Positions 31,394 through 43,611 of a DNA stretch of 64,000 bases are shown piece by piece; the first letter of the stretch is position 1, and the number at the start of each line of letters is the position of its first letter. The stretch is from Fistulifera solaris. Lineage: Eukaryota > Bacillariophyta > Bacillariophyceae > Naviculales > Stauroneidaceae. The stretch lies in assembly GCA_030295235.1 (NCBI GenBank), contig AP026173.1, positions 496,001-560,000 on the forward strand, read 5' to 3'. The position numbers and the translations under genes are program-made. Under the pieces are notes generated by a model that was not told the DNA's origin, made no database searches, and worked only from the letters and a program-made list of their open reading frames with translations.

Positions 31394-32912
31394 TCATGAC
31401 CAGGAATGAGACGGAAGTTTACTGACATAATGCCTGATTTGAACCAACATCGCTGCTACTGCGTCTGGATACCGCAGTGCATTATTCTGCAATCCGTAAG
31501 AGAATAATTGAGCCAATTCTGATATTGACTTTTGTTTCGCCAAAATTACTTCGGGGTAATTGATGATTAAATCCTCCAAGCCAGCAAGCATGCAATCCAT
31601 CTCGCACGTACCGTTGACGGTGACAACAAGGTCATGATAATCAATCCCCATCTCGGGCTCGTCTAGAAAAATTCCCTTGGCAAACGGATAGCTGAGTCGA
31701 ATGGACGTTTCGTGCTTTTTGAAGAATGATGGATACCCTTCTTCTTTGGAGGAAGCGTACTCGATCACGACTGGAATGCAGCCACTCATGAGCACATCAA
31801 AGAAACGTTTTTGTGCCGGGGTATTCCCCCTTAGACACGGACAGAATATACTTTCTCGATATTTTTCCAATATAGCAGTCTCATTGTCCATCATTCTGTT
31901 GTTTAAGTGTCCAACGTAGACGGGAAGACCTCCTATAGTGGCATTGTTGGCTTGCATTTTATTCAAAGCATTGAGAAAGTCATATCGCAATCGAAACGAC
32001 CTTTCCCCAATATTCCCGCTCATGAATGCTGTTACAGCATAACGACGGTCTTGCAAGCCAGGCGTCAAACGCAAATGGTCCGGTTGATAATCAGCATTCG
32101 TATTGACATAGGGCTGCAGGATGTGACCACAATTTTTCTCCCATGGGGCAGATACCGTGTGCCATTTCTAGAGAAAGCAAAAGAGGCATCTGCATCATGA
32201 ACGGATGATTGAACTCTCGTTGTACTGAGGACAAGAAGACGTGCCGCTCCAGATTGTCGTCGGTTAAAAAGGGGAGATTGGCCAACACACTTTGTTGAAT
32301 GTCAACTTCCTTCACGGCCCAACACTTGGCTTTTTTCCGACACGCAAGCACAATGTGCTGTCGACGGGTACGGTACAATGAAAACATCGGCTTCTTGAGC
32401 ATCAAAGGTACGAGTTGATCCGCGATATTCGGTGAATATCTTTGATAAGACAACGTCACCGTTGCGATTGAAGCGTCGGCTCGAGTACGAACTGGAGGAA
32501 CTTTGCGTCTGTGAACATATCGACGCCCCCAATCGCAATTGCTGGTTCGATTTCCAGGATCCGAAGGAGCATTTTGTACATGATGGAACCAGTCTGGAAC
32601 GTTGTAGCGTTGTTCGATGCACGTCGAGAAATATTGCCACGTCCAATTCGAAGGAAGGCTGTCGTATACATAAAATCTAAACTCCTTTGGAAACTCTTGC
32701 AGATACGACTCGACGCGCTCCTCGGGCAGGAGAAGACGCACGACAGCTTCCATCGCTTTCGTTAACGACTTGTCATCACTATTTGTTTTTCGCTTCGATG
32801 TGGTCGTCGTCGTTGCGTTTTCTCTAGCGTCAAACGATCGTTCGTCTTGGAATAAAAGGAGGAGCACACTCAACAAAATTAAGGCAACAGCGCCTTTCGT
32901 TATTCGCTTCAT
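31394..32912 (-). CDS. Exostosin-family (GT47) glycosyltransferase, interrupted
   Basis: ATG 32912 opens a short basic tail and an anchor (GAVALILLSVLLLLF), then FRFYVYDSLPSNWTW, DMFTDAKFL, VFIVPYPSTAHCAC, and the C-terminal exostosin half FCPCLRGNTPAQKRFFDVLMSGCIPVVIEY. R-F-F-D-(V/A)-L-x-x-G-C-I-P-V is diagnostic for GT47, the Golgi enzymes that extend heparan-like, xylan or pectic chains. The coding sequence passes through all three frames: four one-base excesses are implied, at C run 32526-32530, near 32475, at T run 32331-32336 and near 32160. This is the most heavily broken gene here, so true pseudogene status cannot be excluded. Confidence 0.62.
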
Positions 32913-33201
32913 AAGTAAAAGCTTTGTTGCTTACGTAGACTCATGGCTTAATCGATGGATGTTTATGCTTATATAAAAGGAAGAATAAAACGATGGAAGC
33001 GAGTGTCATGTTATTGCAAGAAAAGTCATTTTTCGAGAAAGTCACAACTAATTTGTCGCAGCGCGGAAGGCTAAAACTAGATCACCATAGATCGCAACTA
33101 GTAGGGGGGAGAGTTAGTATTACATAAATAACCGGGATAATTTGCAATGCAAATGTTCAGCATTTGAGTTATACATCGCAATAGAGCTTCAGGCGTCAGT
33201 C

Positions 33202-34674
33202 CTAGGCAGAATCATCATCGGTGATGGCACCGGCGTGCAAGGCACTTCCTGCCGACAGCAGCATGGAAACCACTTCCGAAGATTTTGCCTTGCCCTTACC
33301 ATCGTCTAAAGCAGCAAAGAGTGCGTTCGCATCCCCATCCGTCATGCAACCAACTTTGCCCGAGCCAATGAGATCCTCGAATTGCACTTTGGTCATGAAC
33401 TCTCCGTACTTTTCGAGTTCCGTAATGATTTCGACTCGTGAAAGTTGATTGGTTGATTTGGTCAGAGCGATGTGTTGAGCAATACGATTCGACACGGCGA
33501 GTCGATGGTTCCTTTGTGCTTGCTGCAAGGCATAAACATGATACGCCACGAATGCTAATAGCAGGAGTGTTGCACCGGCCGCAAACAGACCCAGCGCGAG
33601 ACCTAGATTCTCATCATCGTCGCCATAATTGACGTTAATCGACTCTTCGGTTTGCTCGTCGTCATTCATAATGAAAGTAGGAGCAGAGTCAACAATGGTG
33701 TCGCATTTCTCGCAGACACGGCAGCGGTGCACTATTTTGCGACCCATGAGATTTTGCGGTGGGCGACTCGTGAATCCATCGCGCGAGGCAATCGTGGCAT
33801 GTTGACACGTTTCCGTGTCGACATAACACAACGTCAACTTGTAAAGACGATCCATTTGATTTTGTGAGATCAAGGTCGGCGTATCAAGCACATTCCAGTT
33901 GACGATTTCTGTGCAAGGCGGAGTGGTCAAGCCTCCCTTGTAGGTGTAGACACCGAATTTGGGAGTAGTTGGTAGATCGTATACATCCAAGATTTCTTCG
34001 GGATCGGCGAAAGGAAGTTCCTCGACAAGACCGGTACCGATAGCAGGACAAGTGACACGTTGCTGAATGACTTCAAATCCATTTTCCAACTGACGGCGAT
34101 TCGCGTCAGCACACTCGGCTTCGGCGAGGTTCGCTACCTTCTCCCATCCACGTAGCAAGTTTTCAAATCCCGCATGGTCTTCGGCTTCTCGACTGGATGA
34201 TAGCATCATGCCAAAGACAGCAAGCGACTCGCCGGTCTCTTCTTGGTGAACGACGTGCAACTCCGCTTCGTAAAAGTGACCGTCGATGGTATGCTCGGAC
34301 GAAGTGTGCACATGAAAGTGAAGTGCATCAAAGGTGTTCGACGTATGTGGTATCGTCATACTCCCTAGTGAGCAGCCCTCTCCCTTGGATACTTTGACAC
34401 CGTGACTGCCAATACTGAAGATCAGATCATCCCACGAACAATCACCTGGTTGAAACGAATAGGCGCTCATATCGGTTTCGCACTCGTGTTGATCAAAGAT
34501 CGCCACCGGCGATTGGCCGTAGCCACTGGTCATGAGTGTTCCACCGCATTGATTGTCCTCGATGTGAAGATTGGCCCAATGACTTGGTCCGACGCCTCCT
34601 TCTTCAAAATAAGTGAATTCGGCTCCCATCGCGACGGCGGAGGTTAACAAGGCAAGTTTTACGAGAAGTTTCAT
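33202..34674 (-). CDS. Alpha-type carbonic anhydrase with C-terminal membrane span and cytosolic tail
   Basis: The 490-residue protein interconverts CO2 and bicarbonate. A signal peptide (MKLLVKLALLTSAVAMGAEF) is followed by a catalytic domain carrying LHFHVHTSSEHTIDGHFYEAELHVVHQE. His119, His121 and His140 fit the three zinc ligands, and the S-E-H gate motif is present. The second half has FGVYTYKGGLTTPPCTEIVNW, the conserved T-T-P-P-C block. Two CxxC-like cysteine pairs (CRVCEKC) follow, then one span (LALGLFAAGATLLLLAFVAYHVYAL) and a tail of about 100 residues with an EF-hand-like D-x-K-x-K stretch. It is likely periplasmic, or in the outer plastid membranes, serving the CO2-concentrating mechanism. 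The frame is intact. Confidence 0.9.
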   Translation of the reverse strand: MKLLVKLALLTSAVAMGAEFTYFEEGGVGPSHWANLHIEDNQCGGTLMTSGYGQSPVAIFDQHECETDMSAYSFQPGDCSWDDLIFSIGSHGVKVSKGEGCSLGSMTIPHTSNTFDALHFHVHTSSEHTIDGHFYEAELHVVHQEETGESLAVFGMMLSSSREAEDHAGFENLLRGWEKVANLAEAECADANRRQLENGFEVIQQRVTCPAIGTGLVEELPFADPEEILDVYDLPTTPKFGVYTYKGGLTTPPCTEIVNWNVLDTPTLISQNQMDRLYKLTLCYVDTETCQHATIASRDGFTSRPPQNLMGRKIVHRCRVCEKCDTIVDSAPTFIMNDDEQTEESINVNYGDDDENLGLALGLFAAGATLLLLAFVAYHVYALQQAQRNHRLAVSNRIAQHIALTKSTNQLSRVEIITELEKYGEFMTKVQFEDLIGSGKVGCMTDGDANALFAALDDGKGKAKSSEVVSMLLSAGSALHAGAITDDDSA

Positions 34675-35518
34675 TTTCTTTCAATCGATTTGGATATGCA
34701 GAATAAGAAGACGCGGGCTTATAGTCTTCAAAGATGACTGATTTCATCAGAAGATTGTAAATTGTGACGAGAAAAGAAGATGAAAAGCATCCATTTAGCG
34801 TGTCAAGAGTCTTTTCCGACACCTAAGACATTGCGTTCACATTCTTTCACTATCGTACGGTCCTATTCGGTAGGGCCGTTCTTTCGAGACAGAGAATATT
34901 GAACAACAAAGTATGTTTCGTATTAAAAACGGGACGTGCGAACTGCAAGGTCGTAAAAGTCTACCAATGAACGAAAACGGAAACGCCCAAGCGAACGCTG
35001 TTGTTCTTTTGTTGCGTCTAAATCTTTCGCTGCTATAAGATCTGTGGACGACGTACAGACTGTAGTGTATTACTCCGTCGTACCGGTACTGGCTACTAGC
35101 TAACCGCTTAACCTGCTTGGAGCTACGTAGTAGGCCTTGGCTTTGGCCTAAGTCTTATCCATGATAAATAATTATTATACGTAGTATGATTTTTTTGTTG
35201 CGTCTCATCCAATATCATTCATTTATGTTATCATCATCAGACGATGAATACACAGCATACAACTCAGCGATGCTGAATGGGGGAGTCCAGTAACAACATC
35301 CGTTTTCAAATAGTAGAAAAATCAAGTAAGTCTTATAGAGTCAGAACTAGTCTCTTTAGTTGCGTCATGATACAGCTAGATGAAACAAACGTGAATCGTT
35401 TCTTAGTTAATCAAGAGGCTATATAATGATTCACGATTACACGACTCTATTTTATCGTTCAGTAATCACAAACCCCGCTGAGAAGTTCAATCAGCGCAAC
35501 GATCAGCAATCAAATAGT
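34675..35518. other. Intergenic, 844 bp
   Basis: This is the upstream side of the carbonic anhydrase and 3' side of PDX1. It holds an imperfect hairpin near 35130-35150 (TAGGCC...GGCCTA). No gene is seen. Confidence 0.5.
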
Positions 35519-36765
35519 TTAAGCCCAAGATGATCCATACAACTTTGTCTCGGTGTGACCATGGAGTTCCTTCTTTGGTGGGACCTTTCCGTCGTAAGTG
35601 TATTCACCACCTTCACGATCTCTAAAGTTCACCGGGTCCGCTTTGATATCCGAGACACCCACCATGGCCGGTCCGAGTCCGGTCGAAACTTCCATCAATA
35701 CCTTGGGGTCTTTGAAGTGAGTGACGGCCTGTACAATTGCCCGAGCACGAGCTTCCGGATTGCTGCTCTTGAAGATACCCGACCCGACAAAGACTCCGTC
35801 CATTCCCAGTTGCATCATCAACGCGGCATCGGCGGGGTGGCAACACCGCCCGCGGCAAAGTTCACAACAGGAAGCTTGCCAGTCTCCGCGACTTCTTTCA
35901 CCAATTCGTAAGGAGCACGCAACTCCTTGGCGGCAACGAAAAGTTCGTCCTTAGACATGGACTGCAGACGACGAATGTCGGCCTGCACAGTCCGAGCGTG
36001 ACGGACAGCTTCCACGATGTTTCCGGTTCCGGCTTCACCCTTGGTTCGGAGCATAGAACAACCCTCGGCAATACGGCGCAGAGCTTCACCAATGTTGCGA
36101 CAACCACATACAAAGGGGACGTTGAATTGCGTTTTATCAATGTGATGGATGTCATCTGCCATAGTGAGTACTTCACTTTCATCGATGTAATCAATTTCGC
36201 AAGCTTCCAAAATCTGAGCCTCCACAAAGTGTCCGATACGAGCCTTTGCCATCACTGGGATCGTGACGGCGTTTTTGATTTCCTTTATGAGGACCGGGTC
36301 CGACATACGAGCAACACCTCCATCCCGACGAATGTCGGCCGGGATACGCTCCAGCGCCATGACGGCGACCGCTCCAGCCGCTTCCGCAATCTTTGCTTGC
36401 TCGACATTCATCACGTCCATCTAAAAAATACAGGAACGAAAACATATTAGCCGGGTTCGTCTCTCCAACAAATGTGAAAAAAGATCGCCAAAGAAGCAGA
36501 TTCAAATCTATTTCTCTGTTTCAATTTTGTGAACGTTCCCCGCGCACTACAACCTTACTTTGCAGGTTAACGACACAAAAACTGCGCGGAGAGCCATCCA
36601 ACGTCGAAAACAAACACACCGTTCTCCGAGCAACCCATCACAAAGAAGAAAGTCGCCACTTACAATCACTCCTCCCTTGAGCATCTGCGCCAATCCTTGC
36701 TTCACGCGAAGGGTGCCGACTTGTGCGCCGTTGCCGTTGCTACCGTTTCCGTTAGATCCCGTCAT
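35519..36765 (-). CDS. PDX1: Pyridoxal 5'-phosphate synthase subunit PDX1
   Basis: PDX1 builds vitamin B6 from ribose 5-phosphate, glyceraldehyde 3-phosphate and ammonia supplied by PDX2. Exon 1 (36664-36765) encodes MTGSNGNG... to LKGGVI, and exon 2 starts [17 protein letters not shown]. The intron is 243 bp (36421-36663, GTAAGT to TTTTTTAG). [32 protein letters not shown] and [11 protein letters not shown] are all family blocks, with both active-site lysine regions present. One missing base in the G run 35834-35837 breaks GGVATPADAAL; the next frame resumes [16 protein letters not shown] to the stop at 35519. Breakage of so conserved a protein points to sequence error rather than loss. No plastid signal; probably cytosolic. 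Confidence 0.93.
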
Positions 36766-37089
36766 GTTAATTAATATAATAGTTCAACTTCGATGGCTGT
36801 AGCCGCAAAAGAAAATGAGCAAGATTGTGTGTTGTCGAAAAAAAGGTGTGGGATTGATGTTCGCGGTGGTTGATGAATGGACGTGCGATGAGAACGACGA
36901 ACGTACACACGAACGTGCGCTGACGAGGTTTTCCTTTCCGTGCCCATTCCTTGTCGCTGCGTCATCGACTCGTGACTCAATGATGGTCTCTCGTCTCTCG
37001 GGCCTTAGTCACTGTTAGCTATTAGCTATAGAGAGACCAAGTGCCAAACCGTGTCAAAAGTTGAAAATAATACTGTAAGAATTAGCTTT
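36766..37089. other. Intergenic, no gene seen
   Basis: This is the PDX1 upstream region and the 3' end of the next minus-strand gene. A short direct repeat of TTAGCTA lies near 37015-37030. Confidence 0.45.
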
Positions 37090-37868
37090 TTAAAGTGCCC
37101 GATGGCCTATAATTTCACAAAACTCTACATCTTCAGGGTGACTTTGAAGAATCAAGCGGAGGATATTGTTACCATGCATAGCCGGGTCGTTCGTCGAGAC
37201 GCGCGAGACGAATGTCGTCTCTAGAATTACTGAATTGTCGCTTTGCTCGGACGGCATCCAGGTGCAAAATTCTCCCCATTTCATTCTCATCTCTTTGGGA
37301 AGTGCTGTCTGTTTAACTTTCTCCCACAATCTTCGTGAATCTTGAGATTCCGCCTGATCATCATTATTATTTCGAAATGTAATTTGAATGGTATACAGAA
37401 CCGGCGCGGTTTCTCTCCGCGCAGCGCGCTCACTGGCTTCTTTTTTCAATAGAGAAAGAGACGACTCACCCGAGTGCCGACGTTTCCGATCATTGATTGT
37501 ATGATTTGTCCCCGAACCACCAATCATCACCAAAGGTTCCGCGTTTTTCAGACGCATCAAGGCATTGATATGAACGAACCATCGATAGGCGTGAGGATAC
37601 CGATCGGAAGATGGAACGTCGACTTGCTGTTCGTGCCATTGGGTCCATACATCGGAATCGGCAGATGAAAACGTAGTGTCTTGGATGTACGATCGACCCG
37701 CCAAAAACGCATTGAGATAGGATAAATCGTATTTGTTACGAAAATCGAGCTAGATATTCGTTGTATGAAAAGGGAGCAAGATGATTATAGAATCAGAAAA
37801 AGACGTTTGCTTTCGAACGAGGATTCGAATGAAAGTTGCCCATCACTTACTTGTCGGAGACTGGCCAT
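37090..37868 (-). CDS. Protein with eEF1B-beta-like N-terminal (GST-C-type) domain and unknown C-terminus
   Basis: Exon 1 is only 18 bp (37851-37868, MASLRQ). A 101-bp intron (37750-37850, GTAAGT to ATCTAG) joins it to LDFRNKYDLSYLNAFLAGRSYIQ; the splice product has 225 residues. LNAFLAGRSYIQ, a D-x-x-(V/D)-W middle and HAYRWFVHINAL match the small helical N-terminal domain of eEF1B-beta/alpha, which docks to eEF1B-gamma. The C-terminal half (TIQITFRNNNDD to FCEIIGHRAL) does not match the expected GEF domain, which normally ends in an A-F-N-K-I type sequence. It may be a divergent elongation-factor accessory protein or another GST-C adaptor. The frame is intact. Confidence 0.65.
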
Positions 37869-38246
37869 AGTCGCGAAACGCTTGACTATTTCCACAGCTG
37901 CTATTTGAGGGATTACAGCGTCGCTATATTAGACAAGAAACTAGTCGTTTTATAAGGCTGAGCGTCGTCAACGCGCTCTTTTCGCATTGCGTTCATTTTT
38001 TTCGGTTTGTTTTTATCGCACACAACATCGCCTATCCTAGAGCACGGTTTTTATTTATCACAAAATGTGTCACACAAGTTATCATAAGGGTTATCAAAGT
38101 AATGGTCGTGACGGGTTTACCGTTTAGATGATTCTTCATTGTGACGTTGCAGCTTCAACCCGAACCCTAAAGTGTTAGTTTTGAAGCAAATATCGACAAC
38201 GACAAAAATGGCATCAAAACAGCAAAGTAAAGCTTCGTGTAATAAT
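37869..38246. other. Intergenic up to the retroelement
   Basis: This is the upstream region of the eEF1B-like gene. Its last part is probably the displaced promoter or 5' leader of the sulfotransferase gene now starting at 43977. No coding frame is seen. Confidence 0.5.
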
Positions 38247-38592
38247 TGTTGGAATCCACTTCCAGCTCGGAGCAACCCGCAGTATTAAACTTGTAGATCA
38301 ATTAAGCTCCGAGCTTGTTATAGTGAATAGGTAGATCAATAGTCTCTTTCTTGTCCTTTCTTAGTCTTAGTTGTTACTGTCTACCATTGGATTCATCCGA
38401 ATCAATGAGCTCATTGATTCGGACGAGCCTTTGGTCACTCCTCTTCCTGCCACTCGATCAGCCCACCTTACCGCTTTACTTGACTCGCCGATATCGCAGA
38501 CTGTACGAGGACTTAGATGCTCAACGCCCTCGGCTAGTTTCGCCAGACCGGGAGTCGTTCGAGTCACGACCGATACTGGATTTTCTCCAACA
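38247..38592 (-). repeat. 3' LTR of the copia element (346 bp)
   Basis: It begins TGTTGG and ends CCAACA on the plus strand and is nearly identical to 43612-43953. It contains a perfect 26-bp palindrome at 38397-38422. A purine-rich tract lies directly inside it, at about 38593-38600 on the element strand. Confidence 0.95.
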
Positions 38593-41500
38593 CGCCCTCT
38601 CGACTTCGGTGGGCGGAACCTCGCCGGAGGGTGTCCACATGTTTGTAACCTAAAATGACATCTCTGAATTTTCGAAACAGACTTCCGTTCAGTGGTTTAG
38701 TAAAGAAATCCGCCAACATCATCAACGATAGGGCAGTGTTTGATATCAATGCCCAAATCTCGAGTCCTATCCTTAATCCAGAAATATCGAATGTCAATGT
38801 GGCGCGATTTCTGTCCCGCCGACATTCTACCATTTGTCTCCATCCTAATTGCGCTTTCATTATCTTGTTCAAAAACAATTTCCTCCATCTTGTGTCCTTG
38901 AGCTTCCATAAACATCTTGGTCCACATTGTGTGTGGTAGGTAATCGCTGGCTCCAACTAACTCAGCCTCCGTCGAACTTTTCAGATATTCAACTTTTGTT
39001 TCGACGACTTGCACATCAGACCTCCATTGCCCAACGAAGTGACTCCTCCCGTATGACTTTTCATGTCAGGATGTACAGCGAAAGCGGCATCAACCCACGA
39101 GTGAAATCTGTTCAAACTGTCAGCTCCAAGTGTATACGTCAAATCAATGCTTCCTTTGATGTACTCCAACACTCGCTTGAGTTTCGCTTGATCCTGCTTC
39201 GTACTTTTTGTCACTCTGGTACATAGGAATGATACCGGCAATAAAATATCCATTCGTCCACGTGTCGCCACATATAGCAATTTCGCCACGACACTACGAA
39301 AAACTTCCGACTCATCTCCAAGCAAGGGTTCCGATTCCTCGTCAATATCAAAAAGATTCGATCTCGCTGGCGTAGTAGCCTCTCGGGTAATATTCAGTCC
39401 CGACTCCTCAATACTCTCTTGTAGATAATCTTTCATCTGGATCTCCACGGTTTGGTTCGAATTCAACGAAATATCCATCCCGAGGAACTTGTGCTTTTTT
39501 CCGCGCGTAATCGACATCTTTCCGAACTTTGCTTCGATATCCTTGATCACTTGTGTTACAACTTTGGGGTCTACGTGGGAAACTTTCATATCATCCACGT
39601 ACCACGCGATGGTGCATTGCTTTCCATTTATTTTCTTGTTCGCGATACAACTGTCATACGGATTCAATTCAAAACCCATTTCGACCAGTGACCCAGCGAA
39701 CATCTCATACCACAAAAGCGCACTGCAAACGCATCCGTACAGAGCTTTCAGCAGTTGTACGCATAACACTCGCTTGCCTCCTTCGATGGCAACAAATTCT
39801 TCGTATTTTGGGTTCATCTTACACATGATATTGACGGACTCTCCGGTGAACTTCAGTAGCGTAAAATCCGCCATATTAGCCTTCAAATATGCTCCGACGA
39901 CATCCGCGAATAGCCACGTCTCTTCCTTCATGCGCATCGACGATTAAAGATAACAAAAGGGCATCGGTCGGAAACGGTCGGAGAAGCTGTTTGCGATTTG
40001 TCGGTAAAGGTCTTTTTGCACGCTTCCATCGGCCACCGTCCGTCCTTTGATCCGTCCATCTCGTTTCTTCGTGACTAAATTGATTGCGCGAGCTCGTTTT
40101 TGTTCCGGCCGTCAAATCTTTTGCGTGCATCGCCATGAACACTCCCAAATCTTCCAATTGCGCAAATTCATTCATTAAAGCTTGAACTGCGTCTTCTCCG
40201 TAAAGTTTGATTGCTGCTTTAGCGGTCAATTGCGCGAAGACTCGCTCAAAAATAATGTTTCGGAGTTCTTCGACGTTTTCTCTTTCCTTTCGGGCTCACC
40301 ATCATTTTTGCTTTTCTCGTCGGGCGACATGCATGGCCGCCTGAAATAAAACCGTTTGAAACAATACGGTCGGTGTCTCGTAAGCTTTATTGATGTGAGG
40401 CTCATCCATGGCCTCGATCAATCTTGCAGGAGGCCTAATAGAGGCCCGGTTTCTCAAATGGTACGTCGCTCCTTGCTCGTTGTCAATTGCCGTCACTCTA
40501 GGGTCAGCGTCCTCATTTGTATCATCTTCCTCCTTGCGCTTCATCAAATATCTCATCATCTTCCGCTCCTTGCTCTTCCTCAAGTGCAGGTTCATTAATA
40601 TCGCCCGCTCCTTGCTCTTCCTCGAGGATTGGCGCTTGTTGTTCGTTGTCATCGTTGTCAAAGTTGTCGCCGCCCTCGTGGTCGTTATCGCCGTCGTCGG
40701 CATTTTCGATGCCGTTTTCATCGTCATCATTTGGGAAAATTTCATTGTCGTTTTCATTATCGGGGAAATCATGGTATGGGATGTGGGGGTCGAGGGTTGT
40801 GGGGGTCTTCTTCCGTGGGTTCGGTGTCGCCGATTTCGAGGCTGGGGTCTTCCGCTCCTTGATCTGTCTCCAGATCGGAGACGAGATCACCAAAGTCAGC
40901 ATCGGGGTCGACGGTACCGCCCCATTCAACAATCAACCCGGTTTTTTGAATAAGTGGCTGCTTGTCTTGCGTCGCAAGCAGTTCAACTTGATTGACGACT
41001 GCTTCTGTGATGCGACAGACAGTCCACTGGTGTCGAACAATCAACTCTCCAGAGGACAATGACATAAAGTAATACGCGCCTCCGGCGTTTCCAGTAAGAT
41101 TGAGTGCTATGGCGCCGTGTGTCCGAGAGCGTGGTGTATTGGAGGGTTTCGGTGCGTCGTATACTTGGGCATAGGTTCCGAACTCGAGTTTCATCTTGTT
41201 GTAGTCAGGTGGTGGGCTTCCAGTCATAATAGTTTCCGGCGAGATATCTTTAGAAACGCCGTGATTTCCATGGGAAAATGTTCAAACAATTCACAACGTG
41301 CATCATCAGGTGTCGGATGAAGATAATGGGAAGTTTCTTGTAAGGAAGCCCATGGATGGTGGTTCGGGCTCGCTCCTTAATTGTTCTGTTGGATCGTTCA
41401 ATTTCGGGAACATGCGTGTTGGGTGCAACAATATCGAGTACAACTGGTCCCAAGTCGTCCCGTAAGCATGCAAACTCGTTATCACCATGGATTGCAGTGA

Positions 41501-43611
41501 CTGGGAGACCACGGCTGCGGTAGATATCCAGCAGTCGACGGATTTCCTTCAGCATCACTGGTTTTGATCGATCAGGGACCGGCGCAATGGTGCGCCAGCC
41601 AATATTGCGGGAGATTGTCACTAGGAACGGGATTTTGTTGACAAAAACGAAATCAACCGCTAACGTCACGTGATCGTGGTGCAGCAAGATTGACCTTGGC
41701 ACAGCAAGCCGGACTTGATCTGGTACGTGTGCTGGAGGGGGTCCTGCTGTCGTGGTTCCTTTCAGTTTTGGAACATCGGGTCCATAGATGGTAACAGCTC
41801 GTCGAGCATCATCCACGGTCAAAGGGGAGTTGTGAATTCTGTTGTTCCTCAAATAATCTTCAAATGCCGCTTGGCCGGGCCGATTAAGAATCTTGTACAG
41901 TCGTTGAGCCTCATCTGCAAGCTCCACTTGTCTTCTGGTAAACAGTTTCTTTGCCTCTTCTACGGTAAGTACAAAGGAATAGGCGCTAACAGACTGATTA
42001 TTGTTAGGTTTAAAAACGCATTACAAACCACAGTCATGTTCTTCAAATCTCATCTGGGAACCGTCAAGTCGGTGCACAATAAGTGCTGGTTCCACAGATG
42101 TGTCCATTGTGATTCGGCAAACCTTTCTCACATCTTTCACTGACAGGATATTAGCGATTGAATCTTGATTGTACCACACAGGTCCTAGATTCGGAAAATC
42201 ACCTATCAAATGCGAGTCTTGGTGTCCGCCGTTCGTGATAGCCCGCATCACGTCACCACTGTCGCGAATGTTGCTCAAATAGTCCTTGGTATTGAAAACT
42301 GACACGGACGACTGTGTATCTAGAAGGATCCACGACTTGTCTATGTGTCCAGCCGCCTGCTGTGTCATCACGAAGCCCATCGAGAGCAAAGTAGTTTCTT
42401 TCTTGTTAGGCTCATTGCAATTTCCTGAATAGTGCCCATAGTTGTTGCAATTGTAGCAAAGAATGTCTTGATATGTTCTTCCATCATTTCCTGCGATTAC
42501 ACACACGTCGCCTTGAACGAAAGTGTGGTTAGTAGCTGGAGTAGAAGCCTTAGCCTGTTCAGTCTTGTTTCCTCCTTGATTTTGAGTCCCGCGCGGGTGC
42601 TGATGTGACTCGTTTCGCGGAATCTCGCATAAATTCACAAGCGCAAAAGCGGACGCCAGGTCTTGCGGGTAGTTATCGTTTCCTTTCGCGAAATCATTCT
42701 TCAATTCGCCCTAAAAGTCGCCCGTATCGCGTCCGATCTAGACCCTTCAGATACGCCCGTCGCAAGAGCGCATTCCTGCGGACGTTTTTCGTGCCTCCCT
42801 CGTCTCCCGACGGATGATGGGACGTTCTTCCAATCTCCCATCACGCTCCCTCCGCAGTGTTTCACGACCTCGGCCAGCGCTTTCAATCTTTTCATGTACT
42901 CTTCGGGTGTTTCTCTTGTTCCTTGTTCGCGAAGTGTAAAAAGCAACTTTTGCTTCATGTTCCGACATCATGGGGTACGTGCGGTCATCGAAATTCATGA
43001 TGATGGCCTTGATTTGCGTAAGTAGCCATACGCAGTCGTGTTCGTCGTGTTTCTCTTCAAATTCGGCCAGCGTCTTGATTTTGCTTTGCAGTGCCGCGCT
43101 TGTTTGACCCCATATGATAGCATGGAGCGCAACATTGTTTGTTTCCAGTTTCATTTCTCTTTTTGCTAGCACTCTGTCAGTTTTGCTGTTCGAACCGCTT
43201 TCTTGTCTTCCGAGGCCTTTTCCGGTAGCGGCGCTGGGGTATTTCACTTCGGGCTTCTTCATTGGGTCTTGAAAGACGGACGCCAATTCCATGTAAGAGT
43301 CCTTCACTGTTCCTGTTTGTGCAACCTCCTTTAGCTTGTCTTTTGTCTTGGTGAACTGAGTCGGGTCATTAGCTTCCTCCGGTAGCTCAAAAACGTGACC
43401 GTCCATTTCTTTAAATGACCCGCGGAACTTTTTCATCACCCCTTGGTTGTTTCCGCGCCCTGCTGCACCATTCCCTCTACCGCCTCTACTTCCGCGGTTC
43501 TTATTGCCTCCCCCTTCCAGCCGGTGCCGGTGCTGGAGACGGACTTGCTCCTTCAGGCATTGGAGAGGACATTGTCTATCAACCGATCAAGAGTCTTTTG
43601 ATTCGGATGAA

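Noticed and set aside
35125-35155. Possible tRNA or structured RNA at a GC-rich hairpin
   Set aside because: Only one short imperfect stem; no cloverleaf or box A/B pattern can be laid out.
40500-40770. Stand-alone acidic-repeat gene inside the retroelement
   Set aside because: It is the Glu/Asp-rich linker between the integrase and reverse-transcriptase parts of the element.
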